From Combretum micranthum (Eukaryota > Streptophyta > Magnoliopsida > Myrtales > Combretaceae): DNA of 64,000 nucleotides. Position 1 is the stretch's first letter, and every line of letters begins with the position of its first letter. The notes beneath the pieces are model-generated. The model was not told where the DNA came from, ran no database searches, and saw nothing but the letters and a program-made list of their open reading frames with translations. The position numbers and the translations under genes were made by a program. This document shows, piece after piece, positions 11,438-22,491 of this stretch. Where the stretch lies: the NCBI GenBank assembly GCA_024138025.1, contig JAMXBD010001106.1, positions 418,754-482,753 on the forward strand, in the 5' to 3' direction.

Positions 11438-13755
11438 GCATTGTTGTTTCAGAAATCTGTTCCAAAACAGTTTTGGGGGGAAGCGGTTCTCATAGCCACA
11501 TACCTTATTAATAGACTTCCTACTAGAGTCTTAGGATTCAAAAGCCCAATGGAAGCGCTTTCCTCCTTCTATCCAAATCTGTCCACCACCAACAATCTTG
11601 CACCTCGCATTTTTGGGTGTGTATCCTTTGTTCATGTCCACAATCAAGATAGAGGAAAACTTGATCCTCGAGCATTAAAGTGTGTCTTCTTGGGATATTC
11701 CCCCACTCAGAAAGGGTATAAGTGCTATCATCCTCCATCCAAGAAATTTTTTGTGTCTAGAGATGTCACTTTTAGTGAACAAGAGGCATATTTTACCCAA
11801 CCTTATCTTCGGGGGGAGAGCTTTAGGGAAGATAAGGCAAAGAGTTCAGACAGTTTTCTTCTTGAATTGAGTGATCTTTCTGTATTGCCTACACATGTTG
11901 AGTCCTCAGCACCTACTGAGTCCCCATCTAATCTAATTCCTAGTCCACATGTTGCTGACCTGGAAAAATCTGCTTTTGAAGACGTGCGATTTGGTAAAAA
12001 CTTGGTGTACTCAAGACAAAAAAAGGACACTCACATTCCAGGATTTGTGCAAGTTCAAGAGTCCGATCCGAGTTCTCTAAATGAGGTAACAATTTCTGAC
12101 TTCCCAGCCTTGCAAAGTGAAACTGAACCCCAAAATGATTGTGATGATCAAGACCTTCCAATTGCCCTTAGGAAAGAAAAGAGAGAATGCACAAAAAGGC
12201 CACTTTACCCCTTGTCACACTACCTTTCTTTTAAAAAATTCTCACCTACCTATAGAGCCTTCCTTGTCAACCTTAACACTATCACCATTCCCACCACCCT
12301 ATCTGAGGCATTGTCTGATGAAAAGTGGAAGCAAGCCATGGACAGTGAAATGAAGGCACTTCAAAAGAACAAGACTTGGGAATTGGTCAGATTGCCAATA
12401 GGGAAGAAGTTAGTAGGTTGTAAATGGGTCTATACAGTAAAATATAAGGCTGATGGGTCAATTGAGAGATATAAGGCAAGGTTAGTAGCAAAGGGATATA
12501 CACAAACTTATGGAATTGACTATTTGGAGACGTTTGCACCAGTTGCCAAGATGAACACTGTAAGAGTCATTTTGTCCCTAGCTGCTAACCTTGGGTGGAA
12601 GTTACAACAGTTTGATGAAAAAAATGCATTTCTACATAGAGAACTAGAGGAGGAGATCTATATGGAGGTCCCACCTGGTTATGGAAAAAACATGGATACT
12701 GGCACAGTGTGTAAACTGAACAAGGCTTTATATGGTTTGAAGCAATCTCCTCGGGCATGGTTTGGGAGATTTGCTAGAGTTATGTTGGAGATAGGATACA
12801 AACAGAGTCAAGGGGATCATACCTTATTCATCAAACACTCAGCGTCAGGGGGAGTGACAGCCTTACTAGTGTATGTAGATGACATCATTTTGACTGGAAA
12901 TGATGAAAAAGAGCAACAGTTTTTGAGTCAATGCCTAGCTAAAGAATTCGATATCAAGACTTTGGGGAGATTGAAGTATTTCTTAGGAATTGAAGTTTCT
13001 CATTCAAAGAAGGGGATTTTTATATCTCAACAGAAATATGTGACTGATTTGCTCAAGGAAACAGGTCAAGCTGCATGCAAACCAGCAAGTACCCCTATAG
13101 ACCCGAATCACAAACTAGGGAATGCAGAGGAAGATTCCATGGTGAATAGGGAAATGTACCAACGTCTTGTTGGACGGCTCATTTACTTGTCTCATACCAT
13201 GACATAGCATATGCAGTAAGCTTGATAAGTCAATCATGCATAGCCCAAGAGAGACTCATTTGCGAGTTGCATATAGATTCTGCAGTACCTCAAAGGAACA
13301 CCAGGAAGGGGGATTTTGTTTGAAAGAAATAAAATGTAACTCTTGAAGCCTATACTGATGCAGACTATGCAGGATCTACTGTTGACAGGAGATCAACAAC
13401 AGGGTACTGCACTTTTCTTGGAGGAAATCTAGTGACATGGAGAAGCAAGAAACAAAGTGTGGTTGCACGATCTAGTGCTGAGGCTGAATTTCGTGCAATG
13501 GCTCAAGGCATATGTGAGTTACTATGGTTGAAAATCATCCTTGAAGACCTAAAAATTAACTAGACTAGACCAATGAAGCTCTATTGTGACAATAAGTCCA
13601 CGATCAGCATAGCTCACAACCCAGTTCAATATGATCGAACTAAACATATCGAGATTGATAGGCATTTCATCAAGGAAAAATTGGACAATGGCCTAATATG
13701 CACTCCATATGTATCAACACATGGACAACTTGCAGACATTCTCACCAGGGGCTGA
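11438..13755 (+). pseudogene. Copia reverse transcriptase and RNase H, frameshifted
   Basis: A long open stretch of 588 codons (11,441-13,207) carries the integrase C-terminus (KCVFLGYSPTQKGYKCYHP), a linker, and RT starting at WKQAMDSEMKAL. The catalytic LLVYVDDIILTGND box is at about 12,865. Just after YLSH the frame is lost through a small deletion at about 13,200. RNase H resumes at about 13,345 (AYTDADYAGSTVDRRSTTGY, then VARSSAEAEFRAM and KHIEIDRHFIKEKL), with one further stop at about 13,561. The end is at TGA 13,753-13,755. RT and RNase H motifs are well preserved, in line with the young LTRs, but the protein cannot be made whole from this copy. Confidence 0.9.
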
Positions 13756-13816
13756 GTAGTTCAACTTTTGAGAGGATTGTGTCCAAGCTGGGAATGGGAA
13801 GTCCCTATTCACCAGC

Positions 13817-13827
13817 TTAAGGGGGAG
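13817..13827 (+). other. Copia polypurine tract
   Basis: TTAAGGGGGAG lies directly before the 3' LTR and would prime plus-strand DNA synthesis. Confidence 0.85.
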
Positions 13828-14048
13828 TGTGGAAAAATACATGTATTCTATTTTTAGATATTTCTTTGACCCATTAAATTGTTTGACCCATTAAATGAGC
13901 CATTAATGAGCCATTAAATGTTTGACTCATTAAATTAGGAGATTTTGCTATTAGTTGCCTTTTTTATCCTTTAGACAACTTGTATATATTTGATTCATTA
14001 TAAACCTAAAAATAATATACAAGAATTCTCTTTCAATGTTTTACGACA
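13828..14048 (+). repeat. Copia 3' LTR
   Basis: 221 bp, same ends as the 5' copy. Differences seen: CATTATAA for CATTGTAA and CAAGAATT for CAATAATT. It is followed by the duplicated target GAGAT. Confidence 0.93.
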
Positions 14049-14053
14049 GAGAT

Positions 14054-14200
14054 TATAACGATTGTAGAGATTTGTATTATTATTAATCGTTAAATTTCAA
14101 CCCTTGTACGATGAAAGATTTATGGAATAGTGTCTCGAGGCCCAGAGTAATATAATTTCATGTGAATGTTAATCCATCTATTGGACATGAGGATTAGTTT
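14054..14200 (+). other. Element G, leader remnant right of the copia insertion
   Basis: This is the continuation of the G leader after the copia target duplication. Gag is gone, and by 14,150-14,200 the frame that continues at 19,540 (protease) may already have begun. It is interrupted at 14,200 by solo LTR A. Confidence 0.4.
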
Positions 14201-16378
14201 TGTAAGCCTTGGAAAATTTCAGTAAATAATTCCTAAATGAACTTCGACAATAAACTCTAAAAATGACTCCAAATTAAAACCGAATTTCAACAAATCCTAA
14301 ATCATGAATGAATCCAGAAACTTCTTAATCTTGAGAAAATGAAAATCCTTAAAAATAAAATAAGAACTCAACAGTCTTCAAATTCAAAACCGCTATGTAC
14401 GATAAATTTTATATTTAACTCCAATTGTAAAATCAGGTAATATAGAACAAAAAAAAAACAATTATTAAAAAGTAAATAACGATAAATCTTCGAAAATAAA
14501 ACTCAATTCAAGAATTCCAAAAATGTTGAGACATATTATATACTTACAAAAATAAAATTTAAAATAAATTTCTAAAACTAAGTATGTTGTATAAACATAA
14601 AACATCAGTTTCCAAATTGGCAATGATCTAAACAAGAAAATCTCCCAGGAACCTTAAGTGGAATAAAGTTGTTTTAGTCCGGAAATCTCACGCGCTTAAC
14701 CTTAGAGGCCGAGGTGTAGTTTAAGTGTATAAAATAACTCGTAGTAATATAAGATCGCTTAAAAAAATATCAGATTGGTAAATTTTTGACCTATTTCAAA
14801 CCGTTCGGATACAAACTTGGAAAAGCGTGTCCCGAGCTCGAGATATAAAAATATACCATTAATATCGTTAGACTCGTATTTTCATAAGGATTTACAAAAT
14901 ATCAATTTTATAATTTTTCGATAACTAGAATTATTTGATTTTGCGATTATATTCGTATTTCATTACTACCGGTAATTAATTAGTCTTTTGGTACTATTCA
15001 CTATATTCATTATATAATTTTATTTTCTTATGAATCCTTATATTTTTTAGATAAAAATTTTATGTATATAGAAAATTTTGTTTTTTCCAAAATTTAATTC
15101 GTTTCGGGTTTTTACAGGATCAGTTTCTATTTAAGACCCGATACTAAAAATAAAATAAATTAATTTAATAATTATAAAATATTTTAAAAATATTTTTATT
15201 TTCATAAAATAATTTTTAGAATTTTTCGGGTTATAAAAATATCAATTATAGCTCATATTCGCTTATTTTGATCATACGGTAACTTATTTGATAATTCACT
15301 AAAATAAATTAATTAATTATCTTATTTTAATTATGAAAAATCTGCTATAAATATTTGGAATACATTTTCTATATTTTCTATTTTTATTTTATTTATTAAG
15401 AAAGTACTTTACAACCCATACTTTTAAGTACACCTTCACACATAACTTCTTTTTCATTCAATCTTTCTACACTTCATTATCACTTCATGAAAGATTTTTT
15501 CTCTTTTTATGCCTGCCTTGTCCTTGAAATACTCCAAAATTTATTAAAATAAAGTTAATTCAACCTTCTTTAAGAAGCTCCCTTACACATTAACTACACA
15601 TTACATTTTCAAGTCAAAAGCTAACCAAATTTCCTCTCTCTCTCTTCTCAACATTCACGTCAGTTTTGGGACTCACATTGCTGTCCATTTATTTATTTTT
15701 ATCTCATTTCATGTGTCTTTAACTCATTCCATCTCTCTCTCTCATTTACACCTTCAAACCTTAACCATTCTTTATACTTTTCCTCTCTTTCTTTCTTCAT
15801 TTTGTTCTTGTTCTTGTAAGAATACTTGCTGCCCCTATTTCTTGTATGAGCTCCCACACATATTTCTTCAAAATCCTTGGATTAAACTCTTGTCCAAAGC
15901 TTCCATAGATGATATAGGTAAAGTATAGTGAGAGTTTCATGCATCAAATGACCTTCTATAAGCTTAAAAGCTAAGGATGATGATGCCAAAATGAAACACT
16001 CTTCTTCTCCATGATTATTATCTTGTATTATTATTATTTTCTTACTAAAAGTAGTTATATTTTGTAGATCTAACTTTTTTGTAGCTTTGATTTTGTTTAT
16101 ATTTAGATTTTGTTATTTGAGTTATTTTGCTATTTTTATTTTATTTTCAAGTTATGTTGTTATTACTAATGATTTATGCATATATTCATCATTCACATAA
16201 CCGTCATAGTGTTTATGCATTTATAACTAGTATAGTAAACTAGATCTAGTTGTTTTAGGTTCATAAATGCATTAAGACCTTTGGTTTATTTTCTTAAATA
16301 ACTTGTACTAGCTTGATGATAGTAGAAAAGTTTTAGAAAGCTCAAGATCTATTTTAGTTTCAACAAAAATCATTTTTG

Positions 16379-17830
16379 AAAATTCGGATAAAAAGGGAAC
16401 CATATTTAGAAAAGCTATTTTTCAACTTCAAAAAGTGTATTTTCCATTAAAATGAAGGGCTTAGGGAATAGATATCATAAATGAATGATCTTGATGAGTA
16501 AAGTTTAGATCTGTGAGTTTATAGTTTACTACCATGGATTTCTTTTACATTTATGTTCATATTAAGTGTATATCTTGGTTTTGAACTTAAACAAAAATGG
16601 TGAAATTCGTATTTAAGCAAGACTCCTATTTAAAAAGCACTTTCCAAGTGTCAAATGAAATTTTTACTTGAGATAATGAAGGCTTAATGTAATATATCAT
16701 CAAGACTTCATTTTATATGGTTCAAAGATGATTTTCAAAGATTAATTTTCAAAACAAAATTCTATTTCGGATTTAGGCCAAGGCATAGTTTAAAAACATG
16801 TTTCTAACTTAAGAATGAAGTTTTTATTCAAGATATGGAAGGCTATTAAAATAGGTTATGTAAGGATGAATTTCCATAAGTTTATTTAGATTTTAGCAAA
16901 AGGTATGTCCAAAAATAATTTTGTAAATTTGGATCTCAACAAAGATCAATTTTGAAAACCCCATTTTTCAACTTCAAAACGAGACTTTTATTAAAGAAAT
17001 GGAAGCCTTAAGGGGTAGGTTTGATTAGGAAATGGTTTTTGAAAGACTAAATGAGTTTTACAAAGAAAACAACTTAAATGAATTTTTCAAAATTCAGATT
17101 TGAAAATAGCCACCATTTAAACACCTATTTCAAATGCCAAAATGATAATTTTTATAGGAAATGGAAGTCCTAGGGAATATATGTAACCAATACCAAGTTT
17201 TGACAAGGATAAGAGAGGTTTATCAAAATATAATTTAGAACAACATATGGTTTCCAAGAATAGGTTAAACAATGTTTTCATTCTTCAAAATTTTTGTAAA
17301 TTTCGTACTTAGGCAAAACACTATGTAAACACCTATTTCTAACCCCAAATGAAGTTTTTATTGAATAATGAAGGTGATGGTTATAGGTCATCAAGGTTGA
17401 GTTTTGATAAAAGAAGTATGATTTTACAAGAAGAAAACTATTTTTTCTTAAGTTAGTAAAATTCAAAGTTTTGCATAGTTAAAAGTTTTCAAAAAGAAAT
17501 TCTTGGTACTATATGTATACATATAGGTAGATCATTCTAACCTTATAAAATAGCTTGTAGGTAATACATATATGCATGAGATTTGTAGAAATAAAGTAGG
17601 AAAATTTGAGTTGCTTATCCTTTTAAGAAATTCGTAATTTTGGAGTAATGCCATGAAAACACTTATTTTCCAAACTCAAAATAGAAGTTTTATTTAAGAA
17701 ATGATGTCCTTAAGGGATAGGTATAATAAAGCCTTAAATTTTGATGTATTAAACAAGTTTTCCTCAAAGAAATCACTCAAAAACTAAATTTTCATAATTC
17801 GGATTTTGGAATAACTCCTATTTGAAAACA
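16379..17830 (+). repeat. Degenerate 165-220-bp tandem repeats in LTR A
   Basis: The word AAATTCGGAT/AAATTCGTA and its variants recur at about 16379, 16604, 16768, 16927, 17091, 17299, 17628 and 17807. Each is followed by an AAAACAY...AACTTCAAAATGAAGTTTTT-like stretch and then GAAGGCYTTA..GGTATA. Spacings are about 160-225 bp, with one double gap. Confidence 0.65.
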
Positions 17831-18239
17831 TGCTTACAAAGTGTAAAATAGGAATTTTTATGTAGAAATGAAGGTAATAAGTAATAGATATAATGAAGAC
17901 TCAATTTTAACAAAAATAATATATTTTCTTAAGAAATAAATCCAAAACAAATGGAAATGATCAAAGTTAGAAACTAGTTTTCTTAAAAGTAAATAGCCAT
18001 GAGTCTTACAAATAAGAAGTTTCTAAAATTCCTTTTAGAAAATATTGTCAAAAGCATGCATACAATCATAACATGCCATTCATGATACGAAATCATCAAC
18101 ATTGCATGTATAATTGATCTATATAATAGGAACATTATAAACATTTACAAAACTACTTTTCAGAATTCAATTTCGCTATTGATCAGAACTAATCAGACCT
18201 TTTCGAAGCTTCAAAGTTTTCAAAACTTAAATATGATAT

Positions 18240-18365
18240 TAGAATTAGATAGATCTTTCGAAGTAGATAGAAATCGATATATAATTTGCTAAATTTTGAG
18301 TTAAAACAACCAAGTTATGGCCGTTTTAAGTTGGAATTCCCGCTTAGGACGAGAATTACGAATTG
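18240..18365 (+). promoter_or_regulatory. Conserved block shared by the two LTR families (copy in A)
   Basis: It contains AGATAGATCTTTCGAAGTAG, AGATAGAAATCGATATA, a GAGTTAAAACAACCAAG segment and TTATGGCCGTTTTAAGT. The same words occur at 26,240-26,365 and 35,148-35,275 (minus) and at 42,470-42,600 and 52,590-52,730 in LTRs otherwise too different to align by eye. It may be promoter or regulatory sequence; no function is shown. Confidence 0.5.
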
Positions 18366-18505
18366 ATAGTTTGTATAAGATAGTTTGGATTAGTTAAGTG
18401 ATGAAATACTTATTATGGTATTTCCTCCTTTTTAGGTGACCTTGAAATCGACGATTCCCTACCACCGGATTACTTTTACTAAGAGACCGGTGATTCAATG
18501 GCCGA

Positions 18506-19178
18506 GTGAGTTTTCTTCTTATTTTGTATCTTGTTTGTGCTCGTAGCTAGTTGCATTAGAATTATAGGAATAAGATAAAAATCGATATGAATGGGGATGG
18601 GATAGATGATGAGACTGTGATGAATGTATGCCAAAGAATACTAAAGTATATCGAAACCACGATTCGATTGGATAATTGCACTGTTCATATTATTTTTATT
18701 ATGTGTATGATATTGGTTGGTCACTCTAAAGAATGTATGAATATTTTGACCTAAGCAAAAATTTAAATTGGTCATGCATCGCATCGGACATGTTGCATTT
18801 GGTAGCGTGCTACTCCTAAGTAGGTCGACCGGTATGGTCCGAGGATTCGTTTGGATAATGAGACCTGGTGCCGAAGCTCATTCATAGGGAACTAAGACGC
18901 GTCCATGGGTGAGCCTAGCCGAGTCGAATGCTATGAGCCGAAGGCTCGGGGACTAGCAGCGGTCGTGTAGACTTTCAATACCATCCCTAACCTAAGATAC
19001 AAAGAGCGTAAATCTGTTCTATGTGTGGGTTCCTGATACCCATACATAATTGTTTGCTCATGTGTTTGTTCATGCATAGCATATGGATGATTTATAACTT
19101 GCCTATTATGGTACGAAATCAAGGGAATTCTCACTAAGCTAGTGTAGCTTATACCCCAATAGATGTTTGAATGAACAG
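18506..19178 (+). other. Possible LTR intron in A (GTGAGT ... AACAG)
   Basis: CAATGGCCGA|GTGAGTTTTC at 18,496-18,515 is a strong plant donor, and GAATGAACAG at 19,169-19,178 is a possible acceptor. The donor context CAATGGCCGAGTGAGT is repeated in LTRs B, C, D5' and (with a changed base) D3'. The acceptor is less certain. Confidence 0.35.
19135..19151 (+). repeat. Conserved inverted repeat TAAGCTA-GTG-TAGCTTA in A
   Basis: Perfect 7-bp arms with a 3-nt loop, about 380 bp before the LTR end. Equivalents are at 25454-25470, 34341-34357, 43333-43348, 53473-53488 and 54414-54429. Confidence 0.7.
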
Positions 19179-19534
19179 GTTATCTCAAGAATGCTAAGTG
19201 GGGACTGAGATGGTTGGAGCCGAGAATGACTTCGGGATTCCGGCAGAAAATAAGAATGCTTGAAGTTATTAGCTAGGTTTTATGATTTGCTTTGTAATAG
19301 TTTTATGTAGTGAAATCTTTGGATGAATTGTAATTGAAGTATAGTGAATTGTAATTCCTTTACATCATTACTCAAGAGGTATCAATATAAAATGTATCAC
19401 TCTGATGTGTCTCCTCCATGTGTTGACGCCTTGTACATAGTATGAAAGCCTTCGCGTGACTGAGGCGGTCATTCCTAGGCTTTAACACTGTGTATGGCGG
19501 ATAGCCATGTCTAGGGTACCCTTGGGGCGTGACA

Positions 19535-20040
19535 AATTTCAATTGAAAATCTATGTTAATGATGTGATTAATGTTGTTATTATTGATCATGGCTTTCAAG
19601 TTAGTATTGCAGCAAAGAGTACGATGGACAGATTGAAGCTACCAACTATAGCTAATCCATAACCTTACTATATTAGGTGGAAGGATAGCGAGGAATTGAA
19701 TTACATTATTAAACAAGTTAGAGTGCCTATTTCTCTTCCAAATGAAGATATTGATGAAGTTTTGTGCAATGTAGTGCCTAATACTATCTTTAATGTTTCG
19801 CTTAGCAATCATTAGGCAAGCAATAGGAGAGAAACGTATAATGAGCAGCATAATTGCTATTCTTTTAAGATAGCAATGAAGAAAAGGTTAGTATTATCGC
19901 CTATGAGTTTGGATCAAGTTAGGGTTGCTAGGTTGGAGATGAATCCTCCTAAACTGGAGTTAAAAGAAGAGGCTAGTATGGAAGAGGAGATGTTTTAGAA
20001 GCTATGAAATATGATAATGGATCGGATTCATCTCTTGATA
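19535..20040 (+). pseudogene. Element G gypsy protease remnant
   Basis: After the duplicated target of solo LTR A, the translation includes VIIDHGFQVSIAAKSTMDRL, matching the gypsy pattern VIIDGGSxxNVAS-x-x-V-x-x-L with the catalytic DGG decayed. Then come LPNEDIDEVLCNVVP (usual DEVxCDVVPM) and YSFKIAMKKRLVLSPMSLDQ (usual YSFxxxGKKIxLAPLSPxQ). Stops occur at about 19,660 and 19,815. No RT follows; the sequence changes to the unassigned ORFs below. Confidence 0.6.
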
Positions 20041-20084
20041 TTTATGTACCTAATTTATAGCCACTTTCACTTACACTTAGAGCT

Positions 20085-20453
20085 ATGAAGCATGACATGT
20101 ACCTTTATGCTGACCTTCTAATAGTTCATCCATTATATTACGATGCATTGATGGGGTTACCAAGAACTAAAGATTACTACCATTTTATTGTCCCTATGAG
20201 GTCTTATGAATTGTTTGTAGGAATTCATTGGAGCCTTATAGATGGATACATATACTGGAAGAGTGTTTTATGTGTGCATGATACTATTGTGGAGAAGGTT
20301 ATGGAGTATAGAGTAATTCCTATTGAATCAATTTTTTATAGTAATTATAGTAGTCAATGGCTCATGGATTATGTCATACAATCTAAAGATGCAGATAGCT
20401 TGATGATTGATTATTATGGTGATATAGTATTGAATGAATATGACACAAAATGA
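20085..20453 (+). CDS. Unassigned ORF (122 aa)
   Basis: An ORF of 122 codons between the G protease remnant and the Athila-type LTR on minus. The protein is rich in Tyr, Asp and hydrophobic residues (DYYHFIVPMRSYELFVGIHW; YSSQWLMDYVIQSKDADS). I see no retroelement motif, signal peptide or zinc finger. It overlaps the next ORF by about 20 bp in another frame, so the two may be halves of one frameshifted ORF. It could be an element-encoded extra ORF or a fragment of host coding sequence. I do not recognise it. Confidence 0.3.
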   Translation: MKHDMYLYADLLIVHPLYYDALMGLPRTKDYYHFIVPMRSYELFVGIHWSLIDGYIYWKSVLCVHDTIVEKVMEYRVIPIESIFYSNYSSQWLMDYVIQSKDADSLMIDYYGDIVLNEYDTK

Positions 20454-20667
20454 TAAACTTTCATCTTATTTTGAAGAGGATACAATGTTGTATAGGTTTA
20501 TTGAGTTGTATGATGGAATACTTAAGGATGAAGATAAGGTGTCTAATGTTGGTTACTCCCAATATGGCGAGTGTTTGAAGCAAATGTTATTGATACAACA
20601 AGAGTTATGTTTGGTAGATACTTGTCACATTGTTCATAAGACTTTGATTGATCGAGTTCATGATTAG
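20434..20667 (+). CDS. Unassigned ORF (77 aa), possible continuation of the previous one
   Basis: 77 codons, in part acidic (SSYFEEDTMLYRFIELYDGI), ending LIDRVHD. Past the stop a similar composition continues open (WFDSIGRTLIMDIDYGL) to about 20,750. It lies just left of the Athila-type LTR end at 20,824. No family recognised. Confidence 0.25.
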   Translation: MNMTQNDKLSSYFEEDTMLYRFIELYDGILKDEDKVSNVGYSQYGECLKQMLLIQQELCLVDTCHIVHKTLIDRVHD

Positions 20668-20823
20668 TGGTTTGACTCAATTGGAAGGACTTTGATTATG
20701 GACATCGATTATGGTCTAACATGGTTGAGGGTTGGTTTGTGGTTTGTGTAATTTAAAGTTCAATTTTCACTGATCATTGATCGAGTTTTTCAAATTTGTA
20801 AATGTTTTCTAAATCAACAACTA

Positions 20824-22491
20824 TGGTCTCACACGGCAAGTGCACCCATCAAATGTAGCATAGATAATGATTTAGGTCGATCCCAAAGGAAGGTTGGCAG
20901 TTAATATACTCTCAATCCCATTAATTGTCTAGCTAAAGAAAGGTTTTAGAAAAACATAGAGAAGAATAAAACCATGCTAAGATAGAAATATTCACAAATG
21001 TTTAATGGGTAAAATGAGAAATAAGCCTGTAACTTCAATGAAATAGTAGATCAGGGTTACTTCACCAATTCTTTATCAGAATGATTTCTTAAGAACAATA
21101 ATTTCTTAAAAGCTGTTTGAAATGGTGTGTTTATACAGCTGGATTCTCTAATTTAAACCAAAACTTCTCTCGAAGTTAGTAGTTCTAGATCTAACTAAAA
21201 TTAGTAGTCTGAAGTTTCAATTAGACCCACATAAAAAATAGGAATTCATTGTTTTAAAAAGACAACTCAATGAATTTTCAAAACAAGTGATAGAGAGTCT
21301 TCACCCATTCTTTAGCAAGAGATAGTTAGGTTCAACTCCATTAGCAACCACAGATCTATTCAATTAAATGATCTCTCGATCTATTCAATAGAAATCAATT
21401 GTGGATCTAAAAGAGTGCACCACTCCTTTAAAAACCACAAGTTAAGTTCAAGTTACTAATTACAAACACCCAGTCAAATTTACTTGAAAGCGCATTTGAA
21501 ATCAAACTGAATCGGGAATTGGATTCGTATCCCTAAGCTGTAGGAGTTTATTTCTCCATAGATTTATCAAAATAAACACAAATTGGAAGGAATAAAACAA
21601 ATTCAAAAGATTAATCAATTAATTGCTTAAAAATTCATAGAAATTATAAACATTAGATTAAATTAATTTTCCCAAAAAACAGAAGAAATTCTTAAGTAAA
21701 AAAAAAATAGAAATTCTTTTGCCCAAGAATCCTTCAGAAATCTACTCTATGTTAATACCAATTTACACTGTTGGTACATACTTTACAATACATGCTTGCA
21801 CATTTATTTATAGACTACTAGGCGCAGAAAGTATGCCATCTTTATTTAACACGTGGCAGATTCGAAAAATCCTTTCTAACAGAATTTGATAACTTTTCAT
21901 GCGTGCATATGAGCTGTGAAAACACTCGTCGAGGGTCGCATGCTCTCTTGGTCGAGGCCCGTATTAAGCAAGATCAGCTTCGACTATAGAAAATTCCTAA
22001 GTAAACTATGTGTTTTTGTCCATTGCTCTAATGATGGTAAAATTGAGAGAGTCGATGGTCAAATTATTGAGGCTCGAGGTAATTTTGTTGAAGAATTGGC
22101 TTGTTAACATAATTTCGAGGGGCGAGTTTTGAGGCTCGACTTTGAGGCTCAACAATGTATTTTCCTCATAATGATGCTCTATCGCTTCAACTGAAGTCGA
22201 GAGTCATATCGAAGGCTCGCAGTTGGGGCTCGATAGACTAATTTTTGCTGTCTTCTTTCTCTATTTAGCCTTGACTGTGTCTTTTCAGGGCTCGACTTCT
22301 GCATTTTTGTCTTTATTTATTATTTTCGCTCTAAATCTGAATTAAAACACCTAATTACTCCTTATTTGATTCTAAGAGCTTTAAAACAACATTATTTATC
22401 AAAAACATAATTTTTGCAAGATTTGATTAGAAATTCTTAGCAAATTAAGCTCAAAATCCTATGAAAAATATAGAGTAAAAACGACTTATCA
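20824..22491 (-). repeat. 3' LTR of the Athila-like element (element H), about 1.67 kb
   Basis: Read on minus it starts TGATAAGTCG at 22,491 directly after a polypurine tract and ends GCACTTGCCGTGTGAGACCA at 20,824. GGGTGCACTTGCC near the end is typical of Athila/Tat-type LTRs. It contains dispersed copies of GAGGCTCGA(C/G) between 21,925 and 22,300. An ORF at 21,916-22,107 plus lies in this repeat region and is not believed. Confidence 0.65.

Larger units (their letters stand above)
9985..14048 (+). mobile_element. Ty1/copia LTR retrotransposon, 4,064 bp, gag missing
   Basis: The element is complete at its ends: two 221-bp LTRs beginning TGTGG and ending GACA, a Met primer site, a polypurine tract and a perfect 5-bp target duplication GAGAT (9980-9984 and 14049-14053). 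The LTRs differ at only two positions by my comparison (about 0.9%), so the insertion is recent. The order PR-INT-RT-RNase H identifies copia. There is no gag: protease follows a leader of only about 230 bp. The pol reading frame is broken by several stops and a frameshift, so this copy is non-autonomous. It sits inside the leader of element G. Confidence 0.93.
14201..19534 (+). mobile_element. Solo LTR A, 5.3 kb, Tekay-related gypsy family
   Basis: It begins TGTAAGCCTTGGAAAATTTC and ends CTTGGGGCGTGACA, with near-matching 5-bp flanks AGTTT (14196-14200) and AATTT (19535-19539). There is no internal domain, so it is a solo LTR left by LTR-LTR recombination. Two other copies lie at 25,036-29,886 and 33,956-38,499 on minus. 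Inside are a pyrimidine-rich tract with CTCTCTCT at about 15,640-15,810, degenerate 165-220-bp repeats at 16,380-17,830, a conserved block at 18,240-18,365, a GTGAGT donor-like site at 18,506 and an inverted repeat at 19,135-19,151. ORFs such as 15,713-15,928 and those on minus show no domain and are unlikely to be genes. Confidence 0.88.

Noticed and set aside
15713..15928. 71-codon ORF in LTR A
   Set aside because: It lies in a pyrimidine-rich LTR tract; the corresponding regions of LTRs B and C do not keep a similar protein.
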